From a virus: a stretch of DNA of 29,927 nt. The stretch covers positions 1-29,927 of IMG/VR virus record IMGVR_UViG_3300022198_002113; one strand, 5' to 3'. The notes beneath the pieces are model-generated. The model was not told the origin of the DNA. It made no database searches and saw only the letters and a list, made by a program, of their open reading frames with translations. This document shows, in pieces, positions 1 through 6,718 of this stretch. Position 1 is the first letter of the stretch, and each line of letters starts with the position of its first letter. The position numbers and the translations under genes were made by a program.

Positions 1-188
1 CATCCAGTGACCTTAACGGTGCAATAGACGGAACAGCACTCACAGCAAACACCACACCAACAGCCCTACCTGACCTCTCCGCAACAGACTTCCAGATTGC
101 ACCAAAAGGCGTGGTCAACATTAAGTCACTACGCATCTTGGGCGGCTACGGCGCAACGGATGCAGAGTTGGAGGCGGCTACCACGTGA
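1..188 (+). CDS. C-terminal end of a lectin-like (LamG/concanavalin-type) virion protein, partial
   Basis: The reading frame is open from base 3 to a TGA at 186-188 and gives about 61 residues with no start in the window, so the gene begins upstream. The last residues contain IKSLRI, then GATDAELEAAT. This resembles the closing strand and tail of LamG/concanavalin-like jelly-roll domains, which often end in a DAEL-x-A-type helix. Phages use such domains on tail fibres and surface proteins to bind sugars. The stop overlaps the GTG of the next gene (GTGA). The domain assignment is inference from a short stretch. Confidence 0.6.
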   Translation, partial: SSDLNGAIDGTALTANTTPTALPDLSATDFQIAPKGVVNIKSLRILGGYGATDAELEAATT

Positions 189-340
189 CCTGCATCGCCT
201 CGTATCTTCTCATGGCGTGGATTAACGCCGTGGCATTGAAAGATGCTAACTACCCGGTCCTATGGTACTGGATAGATTACCGGATGAAAGTGGCCGTCGC
301 GCGTGAAGGCTACATCTGCATTTTGGGCGAAGAGATTTAG
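185..340 (+). CDS. small hypothetical protein, 51 aa
   Basis: A GTG at 185 overlaps the stop of the preceding gene by four bases, the junction style used throughout this window. The frame runs 51 codons to TAG at 338-340. The product is rich in aromatic and aliphatic residues (YLLMAWINAV; YPVLWYWIDY) and could associate weakly with a membrane, but there is no clean transmembrane helix. An in-frame ATG at 212 would give a 42-residue form. I do not recognise a family. It is supported only by context, overlap and lack of another use for the interval. Confidence 0.5.
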   Translation: MTCIASYLLMAWINAVALKDANYPVLWYWIDYRMKVAVAREGYICILGEEI

Positions 341-352
341 ACGGAGACCGAC

Positions 353-589
353 GTGACCGAAACCATTTTGCAATTTTGGCCAGTGGCGCTGGCCTTCGTC
401 GGCTTCTTGGTGTGGCTCATTCGCCTTGAAAGCCGCAGCATCGAGAACACCAAGGAAATTCGCCGTCTGTGGCATCAGCGCAAGGAAGACATGGACCTTG
501 CGAAGGCAGCGCGTGATGACACAAACGCAATGTTGGCCGAGATACGCGACGACATTAAGGCGCTTATTGCCAAGGTGGGGTCGAAGTGA
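353..589 (+). CDS. small membrane protein with N-terminal TM helix and coiled-coil tail, 78 aa
   Basis: GTG start at 353, preceded by a purine-rich GGAG (342-345). Residues about 8-25 form one transmembrane helix (FWPVALAFVGFLVWLI). A charged, heptad-like helical region rich in Arg, Lys, Glu and Asp follows to the C-terminus. One N-terminal membrane span plus a soluble coiled coil is the general form of small holin-accessory, spanin-like and membrane-anchored phage proteins, but none can be assigned. Its stop overlaps the GTG of the next gene (GTGA at 586-589), suggesting translational coupling to a virion gene. Confidence 0.7.
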   Translation: MTETILQFWPVALAFVGFLVWLIRLESRSIENTKEIRRLWHQRKEDMDLAKAARDDTNAMLAEIRDDIKALIAKVGSK

Positions 590-1329
590 CCTACGAGATA
601 CGCTCCATATCCCAGCTTGGGGGATCGGAGCCGTTTGAGCTTCAGCTGTCTCGTGGTCAGATTCCGGGGCATTCGTTTCGACATGTCGTTGGCGAAGTGC
701 CCAGCATGTCGAATAACCAGAGTGGCAGTCTTTGGGATGTTAACGACACCCTTTACCCTTGGTCGGCTTTCGATACTCCCGGAACACTTTCTATCGCTCG
801 AGCGAGCACAGAAGACGCTGATAAGAACGTCATCATCAACGGTTTGGATGTCCTGTTCAACGAAATAACAGAAACGGTCAGCCTTACAGCCGCCAGCGGC
901 AACACGACGACGAACAGCTTTGCGCGTGTATATACAGCTCGTATGAACGGTCTGTCGGAGAACGTGGGCGATGTCACAATAACGCGTGGAGGCACTACCG
1001 TAGCGCGGATAAACGCGGGTGTTGGGCAAACCATCATGGGTGTTTACACCGTCCCGGCGGGCTATACTGCTTACCTGACGCAGGGTGTTATGACGATCCA
1101 GAACACCGCTGACGCCACAGGTAAATTCTACTATCGCGTCCCGGGCGATCGGTTCATCATTGGACACTTGTTTGAAGTTGCAAGCTCCGAGTATCTATAC
1201 AGTTTCACTTGCCCGCTACGCCTACCTGAGAGAACAGACATCGATGTTCGCGCCTCTGTGCGCACGAACAACGCCAAGGTGACATCGGCGTTTGACATGA
1301 TCCTGATCAAGAACGGAGGCCCGCTCTGA
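586..1329 (+). CDS. virion structural protein of the cyanophage-type beta-rich family, 247 aa
   Basis: The protein is beta-rich and resembles a family common in marine tailed phages. Its hallmarks are an N-terminal segment with LWDVNDTLYPW, a central repeat-like sandwich (NVIINGLDVLFNEITETVSL), and the segment INAGVGQTIMGVYTVPAG around residues 145-165. Proteins of this family are found in virions and are usually annotated only as structural, possibly decoration or receptor contact. The GTG start overlaps the previous stop; the stop TGA overlaps the next ATG (TGATG at 1327-1331). The family match is from memory; the exact virion position is unknown. Confidence 0.75.
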   Translation: MTYEIRSISQLGGSEPFELQLSRGQIPGHSFRHVVGEVPSMSNNQSGSLWDVNDTLYPWSAFDTPGTLSIARASTEDADKNVIINGLDVLFNEITETVSLTAASGNTTTNSFARVYTARMNGLSENVGDVTITRGGTTVARINAGVGQTIMGVYTVPAGYTAYLTQGVMTIQNTADATGKFYYRVPGDRFIIGHLFEVASSEYLYSFTCPLRLPERTDIDVRASVRTNNAKVTSAFDMILIKNGGPL

Positions 1330-1577
1330 TGGCACCGAAGATCGACAAGGACAAGATGGCATGCAACAAGCCGCGCCGACAAAAGTCTGGCGGCAAGAAG
1401 TTTGTTGTGAAAGCCTGCGACAAAGGCAAAGAAAAGATCGTTCGCTTTGGCGATGCGAACATGACTATCAAGAAGTCCGATCCAAAACGCCGCAAATCAT
1501 TTCGAGCCCGTCACGGCTGTGACACCAAAAAGCTCGACAAGTTATCGGCCCGGTACTGGTCGTGCAAAATGTGGTGA
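1329..1577 (+). CDS. small basic Cys-containing phage protein with SFRARHxCD...ARYWSCKMW motif, 82 aa
   Basis: About a quarter of the 82 residues are Lys or Arg. The C-terminal half carries a highly characteristic motif: RFGDANMTIKK, then RRKSFRARHGCD, then ARYWSCKMW at the end. This block recurs in small proteins of many tailed phages, especially marine ones, next to capsid and tail genes. I know of no proven function. The Cys residues (CxxxxPRR near the N-terminus, C in KACD, HGCD, WSC) could bind a metal. The start overlaps the preceding stop (TGATG). It is the first of four consecutive small basic genes. Confidence 0.75.
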   Translation: MAPKIDKDKMACNKPRRQKSGGKKFVVKACDKGKEKIVRFGDANMTIKKSDPKRRKSFRARHGCDTKKLDKLSARYWSCKMW

Positions 1578-1625
1578 GGCAATATGAATCGTGCTAACAT
1601 GAGCAAACAGATTACGGAGGTTCCA

Positions 1626-1796
1626 ATGGCTAACTGTAAATCCAAAGGCATGAAGATGGGTGGCAAGGTCAAGGCTGGCTACAAAATGGGTGGCAAAGTC
1701 GAGGCTGGCTACAAGATGGGTGGCAAGGTTACGGGTTATAAAAACGGCGGTGCTGTAATGGCTGGCAAAAAACCCAAAGCCTGCAATATGTCCTGA
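1626..1796 (+). CDS. tiny Lys/Gly repeat protein (AGYKMGGKV repeats), 56 aa
   Basis: I chose the ATG at 1626 because GGAGG (1616-1620) sits five bases before it. A longer in-frame start at 1584 lacks a ribosome site. The protein is nearly all short repeats: MGGKVKAGYK, MGGKVEAGYK, MGGKVTGYK, NGGAVMAGKK. It is strongly basic, with one Cys at each end (MANC and ACNMS). Similar GGxV-type motifs appear at the end of the next gene's product and in the virion proteins at 11020 and 13094. Function unknown; a DNA-binding or virion-targeting role is inference. The stop overlaps the next start (TGATG). Confidence 0.7.
   Translation: MANCKSKGMKMGGKVKAGYKMGGKVEAGYKMGGKVTGYKNGGAVMAGKKPKACNMS
1653..1742 (+). 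repeat. 30-bp tandem repeat, three copies, coding
   Basis: Three in-frame units of 30 bases start at 1653, 1683 and 1713, each with the core AAGATGGGTGGCAAGGT or a one- to two-base variant. They encode KMGGKVxAGY. The third copy diverges in its last third. Units of this kind can expand or contract by slippage or recombination without changing frame. Confidence 0.85.
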
Positions 1797-1969
1797 TGGC
1801 CAAGAAGGACGCATGTTACCGGAAGGTTAAGGCGCGATACGACGTCTTTCCATCGGCCTACGCAAGTGGGGCGATCGCGAAGTGTCGTAAGGTTGGCGCT
1901 AAGAACTGGGGTAATAAGTCCAAGAAGAAAATGGCCAAAGGCGGTCTCGTGAAAACGCGAGTGTTCTGA
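1796..1969 (+). CDS. small basic phage protein with RYDVFPSAYASGAIAKCRK motif, 57 aa
   Basis: The ATG at 1796 shares its A with the previous TGA. The stop TGA at 1967-1969 in turn overlaps the next ATG at 1969. The 57-residue product carries ACYRKVKARYDVFPSAYAS and AKCRKVGAKNWGNKSKKK. This compact block is widespread in marine phages and also in giant viruses, with no established function that I know. The end, MAKGGLVKTRVF, contains the same GG-hydrophobic-Lys motif as its neighbour. Conserved Cys 7 and Cys 30 could pair or bind metal. The frame lies between two overlapping genes, which supports it despite its length. Confidence 0.75.
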   Translation: MAKKDACYRKVKARYDVFPSAYASGAIAKCRKVGAKNWGNKSKKKMAKGGLVKTRVF

Positions 1970-2238
1970 TGGTGCGCAAGACAGAAAAAGGCGCTGCTCT
2001 CAGGCGTTGGTTCGAAGAAGACTGGAAGGACGTCCGCACCGGAAAGGCGTGTGGGCGTAAAAAAGGCGAGAAACGCGGAACACCTTACTGCCGACCCACA
2101 AAGCGAGTATCGTCGGAAACACCCAAGACCGCGGGTGAGATGACAAAGTCTGAAAAGAAGCGTAAGATCGCCGAGAAAAAGCGGGTTGGCTCTGGTAAAC
2201 GCGTCAGCGCAGCCAAGCGTAAAACCAAGAGGGCGTAG
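1969..2238 (+). CDS. small highly basic phage protein (LRRWFEEDWKDV...PYCRPTKRVS family, DUF5872-like), 89 aa
   Basis: Nearly 40 percent of residues are Lys or Arg. Residues 10-20 read LRRWFEEDWKDV, followed by GKACGRKKGEKRGTPYCRP and TKRVSSETPKTAGEM. This pattern is known from a conserved small domain in phages and large DNA viruses that I associate with DUF5872; that label is from memory. The C-terminal 35 residues are an almost pure basic tail (KRKIAEKKRVGSGKRVSAAK), suited to nucleic-acid contact. It is the last of four basic genes placed before the head-tail adaptor genes, so a role in head DNA packing or assembly is plausible but unproven. Confidence 0.75.
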   Translation: MVRKTEKGAALRRWFEEDWKDVRTGKACGRKKGEKRGTPYCRPTKRVSSETPKTAGEMTKSEKKRKIAEKKRVGSGKRVSAAKRKTKRA

Positions 2239-2243
2239 GTCCA

Positions 2244-2897
2244 ATGACAGTATCAGGCACCCGGACATTCAACCTCGACATCGCTGAGATTATCGAGGAA
2301 GCGTACGAGCGCTGTGGGCTCGAGATGCGCACAGGTTACGACGCCAAGACGGCTCGTCGCTCTCTGAACCTGATGTTCGCCGAATGGGCCAACCGGGGCC
2401 TGAACCTGTGGACTGTTGAGCAGGCGACCATCACGCTGACCGAGGGCCAAGCGCAAGAAACGCTCGGTGCCGAGGTCGTTGACGTTCTCGAGATGGTTCT
2501 GCGCCGCAACGGTTCTGATGTCGAGATGACGCGGATTGGTCGCGGCGAGTATCTGCGCCAAGTGGACAAGGACCAAAAGGGCCGTCCTGTGCAGTTCTAC
2601 GTTGATCGAGGCATCACGCCGGTGATCAACATGTGGCCAGCGCCTGAAAACTCTACTGACCAGATCGTGTATTACTACGTGCAGCGGATCGATGACGCCG
2701 GTGCTTTGGTCAACACAACCGAGATGCCGTTCCGATTCTATCCGTGTGCGGTTGCCGGATTGGCGTATTACCTGTCCGTCAAGCGGGCGCCGGAGCGCAC
2801 GGGCATGCTCAAGCAGATATATGATGAAGAGTTCCTTCGTGCCGCTGAGGAGGACGAGGATCGAGTTCCGCTTCGCATTGTACCGGGGAGACGATGA
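2244..2897 (+). CDS. head-tail adaptor, P22 gp4-type, 217 aa
   Basis: The N-terminal region (DIAEIIEEAYERCG, then TARRSLNLMFAEWANRGLNLW) is the helical signature of the adaptor family that attaches below the portal of P22-like and many marine podoviruses. A beta-rich middle follows (YVDRGITPVINMWPAP), then a helical end (AVAGLAYYLSVKRAPER). In the family, twelve copies form a ring closing the portal and starting the tail. Length is close to other marine members. The start follows the previous stop by five bases; the stop overlaps the next ATG (ATGA at 2894-2897). The family assignment is from pattern memory. Confidence 0.75.
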   Translation: MTVSGTRTFNLDIAEIIEEAYERCGLEMRTGYDAKTARRSLNLMFAEWANRGLNLWTVEQATITLTEGQAQETLGAEVVDVLEMVLRRNGSDVEMTRIGRGEYLRQVDKDQKGRPVQFYVDRGITPVINMWPAPENSTDQIVYYYVQRIDDAGALVNTTEMPFRFYPCAVAGLAYYLSVKRAPERTGMLKQIYDEEFLRAAEEDEDRVPLRIVPGRR

Positions 2898-3196
2898 GCT
2901 ACGCTTCTGGTAAAAACGCCTTTGGCATATCTGATCGATCCGGATTCCGGTATCGACTCAAGGACATGCGCGTTGAGTGGAACGGGCTGAAGGTTGGCAA
3001 GGACGAGTACGAGCCGAAGCATCCGCAGTTGACGCCGCGACCTGTTCGCGCAGATGCGGAAGCGTTGCGCAATCCAAGGCCCGACAATCCGGAGGCGCTG
3101 ACGGTATATGTGGGTATCCCCACTGTTGAGGCACCTCGCCTTGAGCGGGTTCGCATGGTAGGTAAGGTCGGAACCGTGGAGGTGAGCACGACATGA
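2894..3196 (+). CDS. conserved phage protein of the neck/adaptor region, 100 aa
   Basis: The N-terminus MSYASGKNAFGISDRSGF, then LKDMRVEWNGLKVG, EYEPKHPQL and a Pro/Arg-rich part, matches a small protein that in marine podoviruses consistently sits between two adaptor-type genes. No function has been demonstrated to my knowledge; a structural or assembly role in the neck is inferred from position. It overlaps the upstream and downstream genes by four bases each, so the three are probably translated as a coupled set. Confidence 0.7.
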   Translation: MSYASGKNAFGISDRSGFRYRLKDMRVEWNGLKVGKDEYEPKHPQLTPRPVRADAEALRNPRPDNPEALTVYVGIPTVEAPRLERVRMVGKVGTVEVSTT

Positions 3197-3843
3197 CTAT
3201 GACCTACGCAGAGCTAAAGACCGCAGTCGAAGAGTGGTCTGAGTACAGCGAGAGCACGTTCGTCAGTAACATCCCGCTGTTCATCCGCCTTGCTGAAGAG
3301 CGCATACTGAAGAACGTCCAGCTTAGCGTGTTCCGCAAGAACGCGACAGCCTCGACAGTCGCGAGCGATCAGTATCTGGCGTGTCCGACGGACTTCCTTG
3401 CACCGTTCTCCTTGAGTCTAGAAGGATCGAGCGGCGGCAAGTTCTTTCTCGAGTTCAAAGACCCGAGTTTCATCCAGTTCTACAACCCGGACAGCGCCGT
3501 CACGGGTCAGCCCAAGTATTACGCGCAGTACGACGTGGACAACTTCATTCTCGCCGCGACTCCGGACGACACGTACACAGCTGAGCTTCACTACATGTAC
3601 CGACCGGCGAGTCTGACAGTTGGGGCGGACAGCGGCACGACATGGCTGAGCGAGAACGCCGAGGTGGCGTTGCTGTACGGCGCGTTGCTCGAGGGTGCGA
3701 TGTTCATGAAGGGTGAGGCTGACGTCATCCAGAACTACAACCAGCGGTTCCAAGACGCGATTGCGGGCTTGAAGATGATGGGCGAGGCCAAGGAAGTGAC
3801 GGATGAGTATCGCACTGGCAAGGTTCGGAGACAGAAGCAATGA
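3193..3843 (+). CDS. second head-tail adaptor/tail-tube-type structural protein, 216 aa
   Basis: The protein opens with MTYAELKTAVEEWSEYSEST and IPLFIRLAEERILKNVQL, followed by YLACPTDFLAPFSL, a beta segment, and the helical LYGALLEGAMFMKGEADVIQNYNQ. This arrangement is found in a family next to the gp4-like adaptor in marine podoviruses, usually annotated as adaptor or tail tubular protein. It most likely forms or completes the ring between portal and tail hub. The start overlaps the preceding stop (ATGA). Which tail ring it forms cannot be told from sequence alone. Confidence 0.7.
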   Translation: MTMTYAELKTAVEEWSEYSESTFVSNIPLFIRLAEERILKNVQLSVFRKNATASTVASDQYLACPTDFLAPFSLSLEGSSGGKFFLEFKDPSFIQFYNPDSAVTGQPKYYAQYDVDNFILAATPDDTYTAELHYMYRPASLTVGADSGTTWLSENAEVALLYGALLEGAMFMKGEADVIQNYNQRFQDAIAGLKMMGEAKEVTDEYRTGKVRRQKQ

Positions 3844-4103
3844 TCTCCGCGGTTGTCAGGACAACGCACAACAGGGGTTTCACGCCGGAGGAATTGGCGG
3901 CGCAGGCCGCTGAACGCATTGTGTCTGCCGCTGACTCGACCCACCCGGCGATCAGGGATCAAGCGATCGCGTATCGAGAGCTCATTGAGCAGCTGTTGGT
4001 TGAGTACATGAAACAGGCGGTTCGCAGCGACCGCACAACTGTGTATAATGCGCTGCATGATGCAGGTCAGCCGGAGCTGGCGAAACTGATAAAGGACCTT
4101 TGA
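3840..4103 (+). CDS. conserved small helical phage protein, 87 aa
   Basis: The motif NRGFTPEELAAQAAERIVS near the N-terminus, followed by AIRDQAIAYRELIEQLLVEYMKQAVRSDRTTV, is a recurring short all-helical protein in phages of marine alphaproteobacteria. It overlaps the adaptor gene by four bases, so it is probably made with it. Function is unknown; a scaffold or chaperone role for its neighbours is only a guess. Confidence 0.7.
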   Translation: MISAVVRTTHNRGFTPEELAAQAAERIVSAADSTHPAIRDQAIAYRELIEQLLVEYMKQAVRSDRTTVYNALHDAGQPELAKLIKDL

Positions 4104-4104
4104 T

Positions 4105-4554
4105 ATGGCTTTCACAGGCAACTTCCTTTGCACCAGCTTCAAGCAAGAGCTGCTGCAGGCAAAACACGACTTCACGGCGTCTACTGGACACACGTTCAAG
4201 ATCGCTCTGTACACCAACAGCGCTTCGTTCACCGCAGCAACGACAGATTACACGGTCACCAACGAGGTTGGTGCTTCTGGTACGTATTCGGCGGGCGGCG
4301 GAACGCTGACCAACGTGACTCCGACAACATCTGGTACGACGGCGTACGCTGACTTCGCGGATATCACGTTCACGTCTGCTACGATCACGGCTCGCGGCGC
4401 GTTGATCTACAACACCACGACAGGTGGCGGTTCCGGCACTACGGAAGCAGTCGCGGTGCTGGACTTCGGCGCGGACAAGACGTCAACGGCTGGGGATTTC
4501 CAGATCGCGTTCCCGACAGCCGATGCTTCGAATGCCATAATTCGATTGGCCTAA
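4105..4554 (+). CDS. virion structural protein, beta-rich, 149 aa
   Basis: The product begins MAFTGNFLCTSFKQELLQAK and HDFTASTGHTFKIALYTNSAS and later has GGGTLTNVTPTTSGTTA and ARGALIYNTTTGG. This is a widely conserved phage virion protein, common in podovirus and siphovirus structural modules and often called structural protein without a precise site. The Thr/Ser/Gly-rich beta strands suggest a jelly-roll or Ig-like fold. It starts two bases after the previous gene. Confidence 0.75.
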   Translation: MAFTGNFLCTSFKQELLQAKHDFTASTGHTFKIALYTNSASFTAATTDYTVTNEVGASGTYSAGGGTLTNVTPTTSGTTAYADFADITFTSATITARGALIYNTTTGGGSGTTEAVAVLDFGADKTSTAGDFQIAFPTADASNAIIRLA

Positions 4555-4557
4555 GTC

Positions 4558-5196
4558 ATGGCGGTTTTCGTCAACCGTGCCAAAATGTCCACGGCTACCA
4601 CTGGTACAGGGACGATAACGCTTGGCTCCGCTGAGAGCGGCTATCAGTCGTTTGCCGATGCTGGCGTGACGCACGGGAAGGTCGTGCGTTACGTCATCGA
4701 GGATGGCACAGACTGGGAAATCGGCACAGGCACCTACTCGGCGTTTGCTACGACGCTTACGCGGACGGTTGACGAGAGCAGCGACGGTGGCGAGGCTCTC
4801 GCGCTGTCAGGGTCGGCGGTTGTATATCTCACAGCGACAGCAAGCGACATCATGAACACGGAGAACCCTGTCATCAGCGCGGGGACCCTCACTGAGGACG
4901 TGTTTACGATCACTGGAACCACGCCAGCTATTTCTCCCAATAACGGTTCCATACAACTGTGGTCGCTCACGGGAAACAGTACGCCTACCGAAGGCACTTG
5001 GGCCGCAGGTCAAGCAATCACTTTGATGATTAGCGATGGTGCGGCTTACACGATTAACTGGGCTACAATAGACGTGAAGTGGGCGAACAACGGTGGCTCT
5101 GCGCCTACGCTGGCAACTACCGGCTACACAGTCATTGCCCTGTGGAAGGTATCGACAACGCTCTACGGGGCGCTTGTTGGGGATGCGGGTGCCTGA
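4558..5196 (+). CDS. tail-fibre-like structural protein, copy 1, 212 aa
   Basis: Residues 1-60 (NRAKMSTATTGTGTITLGSA, then GYQSFADAGV, VRYVIEDG and WEIGTGTY) match the N-terminal module of a common phage fibre/decoration protein. Residues about 115-212 form a second module (GTTPAISPNNGSIQLWSLTG, GTWAAGQAITLM, TGYTVIALWKVSTTLYGA). This second module is repeated, at roughly 60 percent identity by eye, in the 6719-7618 product. Probably a virion surface or fibre subunit. The stop overlaps the ATG of the next gene (TGATG). Confidence 0.75.
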   Translation: MAVFVNRAKMSTATTGTGTITLGSAESGYQSFADAGVTHGKVVRYVIEDGTDWEIGTGTYSAFATTLTRTVDESSDGGEALALSGSAVVYLTATASDIMNTENPVISAGTLTEDVFTITGTTPAISPNNGSIQLWSLTGNSTPTEGTWAAGQAITLMISDGAAYTINWATIDVKWANNGGSAPTLATTGYTVIALWKVSTTLYGALVGDAGA

Positions 5197-5921
5197 TGTT
5201 GTGGCATAAGGTTCAGGGCGCTGGCGGAAGCGGCGCATCGGGCGATCTGACCTATTCTGCTGCAGATTCAGATTTTGAGTTTGGTGCAAGTGGAAACACG
5301 CAGTTTTCCAAGACAATGGCTATCGGTGCGGAACCGGGGGCGGGGCAAAAGCGTGTTCTGGTAATCGCCGAAGGGGGCGCTTCGCTTTCGGTCAACCGAG
5401 ACATTAGCACCACCTCGGCGTCAGTTGGGGGGATTTCAGCGACAAAAGTCGCAGAGCGTTTGCCATCTAGTACTTCTTATAAGCAGTACGTTGCTGTCCA
5501 CACGGTCGAAGTCCCGACCGGAACAACTGCGACGGTGGTTCTAAATTCTGCAAATTCTCGCGGTTTTGGAGTACAGATTTACGCGGTGTACATATCAGAC
5601 GCAGCCGATCTCACCCTGTTTGACAGCGGCACAGACGCCGGAACTACCACTTTGACCAGCACAGTTGACACGCCATCCGGTGACAGCTTCGCCGTTGCAG
5701 CGGCTCAGTATCGAAATGGTGAGACTACACCTTCTTTGTCTTTCTCTGGGACGCTGGGCATCGCCACGGATTATCGACAAGACATTTATACCAATGAAAA
5801 CTTCTACGCTGGTTCGGCTTTGGTAAGCGGCAGCGGCACGGAGTTGACCGCTACAACATCAGACGCAGGAGCGGATGGAAATGAGAGCGTTTCCGTCGCC
5901 TGTGTATTTTACGCTACATAA
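5196..5921 (+). CDS. beta-sandwich fibre-associated protein, copy 1, 241 aa
   Basis: I chose the ATG at 5196, which shares a base with the upstream TGA; the frame is open further upstream only because it overlaps the previous gene. The N-terminus has a Gly/Ser linker (QGAGGSGASG), followed by alternating short hydrophobic and Thr/Ser/Gly strands typical of phage fibre beta-sandwich domains. It occupies the same relative position after fibre copy 1 as the 7618-8259 gene does after fibre copy 2, and both have similar size and composition. No catalytic motif is visible. Confidence 0.7.
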   Translation: MLWHKVQGAGGSGASGDLTYSAADSDFEFGASGNTQFSKTMAIGAEPGAGQKRVLVIAEGGASLSVNRDISTTSASVGGISATKVAERLPSSTSYKQYVAVHTVEVPTGTTATVVLNSANSRGFGVQIYAVYISDAADLTLFDSGTDAGTTTLTSTVDTPSGDSFAVAAAQYRNGETTPSLSFSGTLGIATDYRQDIYTNENFYAGSALVSGSGTELTATTSDAGADGNESVSVACVFYAT

Positions 5922-5930
5922 GGAGATACT

Positions 5931-6008
5931 ATGTACGCAAAACAGATCAACGGCGAGTGGCAGCAATACACGTTTCGCCAAGACAACTCGCAAGTTTTAA
6001 GGTACTGA
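5931..6008 (+). CDS. 25-aa ORF, probable N-terminal remnant of a tail-fibre assembly chaperone
   Basis: A strong ribosome site (AAGGAG, 5920-5925) lies five bases before the ATG at 5931. Translation ends at TGA 6006-6008 after 25 codons. The peptide contains NGEWQQYTFRQDNSQV, which lines up with the start of the 166-residue chaperone-like protein at 8269 (GELVSEIQIRKENPQV): the shared pattern is GE, then R-x-(D/E)-N-x-QV. Both follow a beta-sandwich gene. It therefore looks like a cut-down second copy; whether the short peptide is still used is unknown. Confidence 0.55.
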   Translation: MYAKQINGEWQQYTFRQDNSQVLRY

Positions 6009-6011
6009 CCA

Positions 6012-6710
6012 ATGCTTGGATTTGCACCATTAGCTTCTGCGCCTCTAGCGGATGATGGTGCTATTGTATCGACCAATGTGTCGGTGTCGCTTACCGGCGT
6101 GTCCTCGACCACCGCAGTTGGGACAGTCACGGCAACTGGAGACGCGGTCGCTACTCTGACAGGCGTGTCCTCGACCACAGCCGTTGGGACAATTACGGCA
6201 ACTGGAGACGCGGTCGCTACTCTGACAGGCGTGTCCTCGACCACAGTCGTTGGGACAATTACGGCAACCGGAGACGCGGTCGCTACTCTGACAGGCGTGT
6301 CCTCGGCTACCGCCGTTGGTTCTGTCGAAGCATCGACGCCCACGGTGGTATCGGTTAGCGGTGTGTCCTCGACCCCTGCTATTGGGACAGTAACGGCAAC
6401 TGGGGGTGCTGTAGCTACTCTGACAGGCGTGTCCTCTACCACGGCTGTCGGCATTGCAACGGTCAGAGAACCGACCGTCACTCTGACTGGTGTCGCATCA
6501 ACGACAGCCGTTGGGTCTGTTACTGTTACAGGCGGCGCTGTCGTCACTCTGACCGGTGTTCAGGGTTCTGCGCAGGTTGGCAGCTTGTTCTTCTGGAACG
6601 CTGTTGACCCCGGCGATGACAATGCGTGGACTGAGGTTCCGGGATCTGCTACAAGTTGGAGTGAACAGGTTCCGGGTCCGGGTAACTCTTGGACGAATAT
6701 CGCAGCGTAA
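6012..6710 (+). CDS. virion protein made of tandem 22-residue beta repeats, 232 aa
   Basis: After MLGFAPLASAPLADDG the protein is almost entirely tandem units beginning (L/V)(T/S)GV, such as LTGVSSTTAVGTVTATGDA; about eight units can be counted. The end has WTEVPGSATSW and WTNIAA, a tryptophan motif that commonly closes such proteins in marine phages. The repeats probably build an elongated beta structure on the virion surface. No enzyme motif is visible. It starts three bases after the 25-residue ORF and may be coupled to it. Confidence 0.75.
   Translation: MLGFAPLASAPLADDGAIVSTNVSVSLTGVSSTTAVGTVTATGDAVATLTGVSSTTAVGTITATGDAVATLTGVSSTTVVGTITATGDAVATLTGVSSATAVGSVEASTPTVVSVSGVSSTPAIGTVTATGGAVATLTGVSSTTAVGIATVREPTVTLTGVASTTAVGSVTVTGGAVVTLTGVQGSAQVGSLFFWNAVDPGDDNAWTEVPGSATSWSEQVPGPGNSWTNIAA
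6090..6553 (+). repeat. 66-bp tandem repeats within the beta-repeat virion gene
   Basis: Units start at 6090, 6156, 6222, 6288, 6354 and 6420, then continue in a more diverged form with one 63-base unit to about 6553. The first three are near identical and share GGCGTGTCCTCGACCAC and GGAGACGCGGTCGCTACT. Because the period is a multiple of three, copy-number change would keep the frame. Confidence 0.85.
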
Positions 6711-6718
6711 GGTGATCT

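Noticed and set aside
475-1167. 230-codon - strand frame opposite the first structural protein
   Set aside because: The + strand product matches a known virion family and is coupled to its neighbours; the - frame does not.
6090-6553. CRISPR-like regular repeats
   Set aside because: The units are contiguous in-frame coding repeats without spacers and without cas genes.
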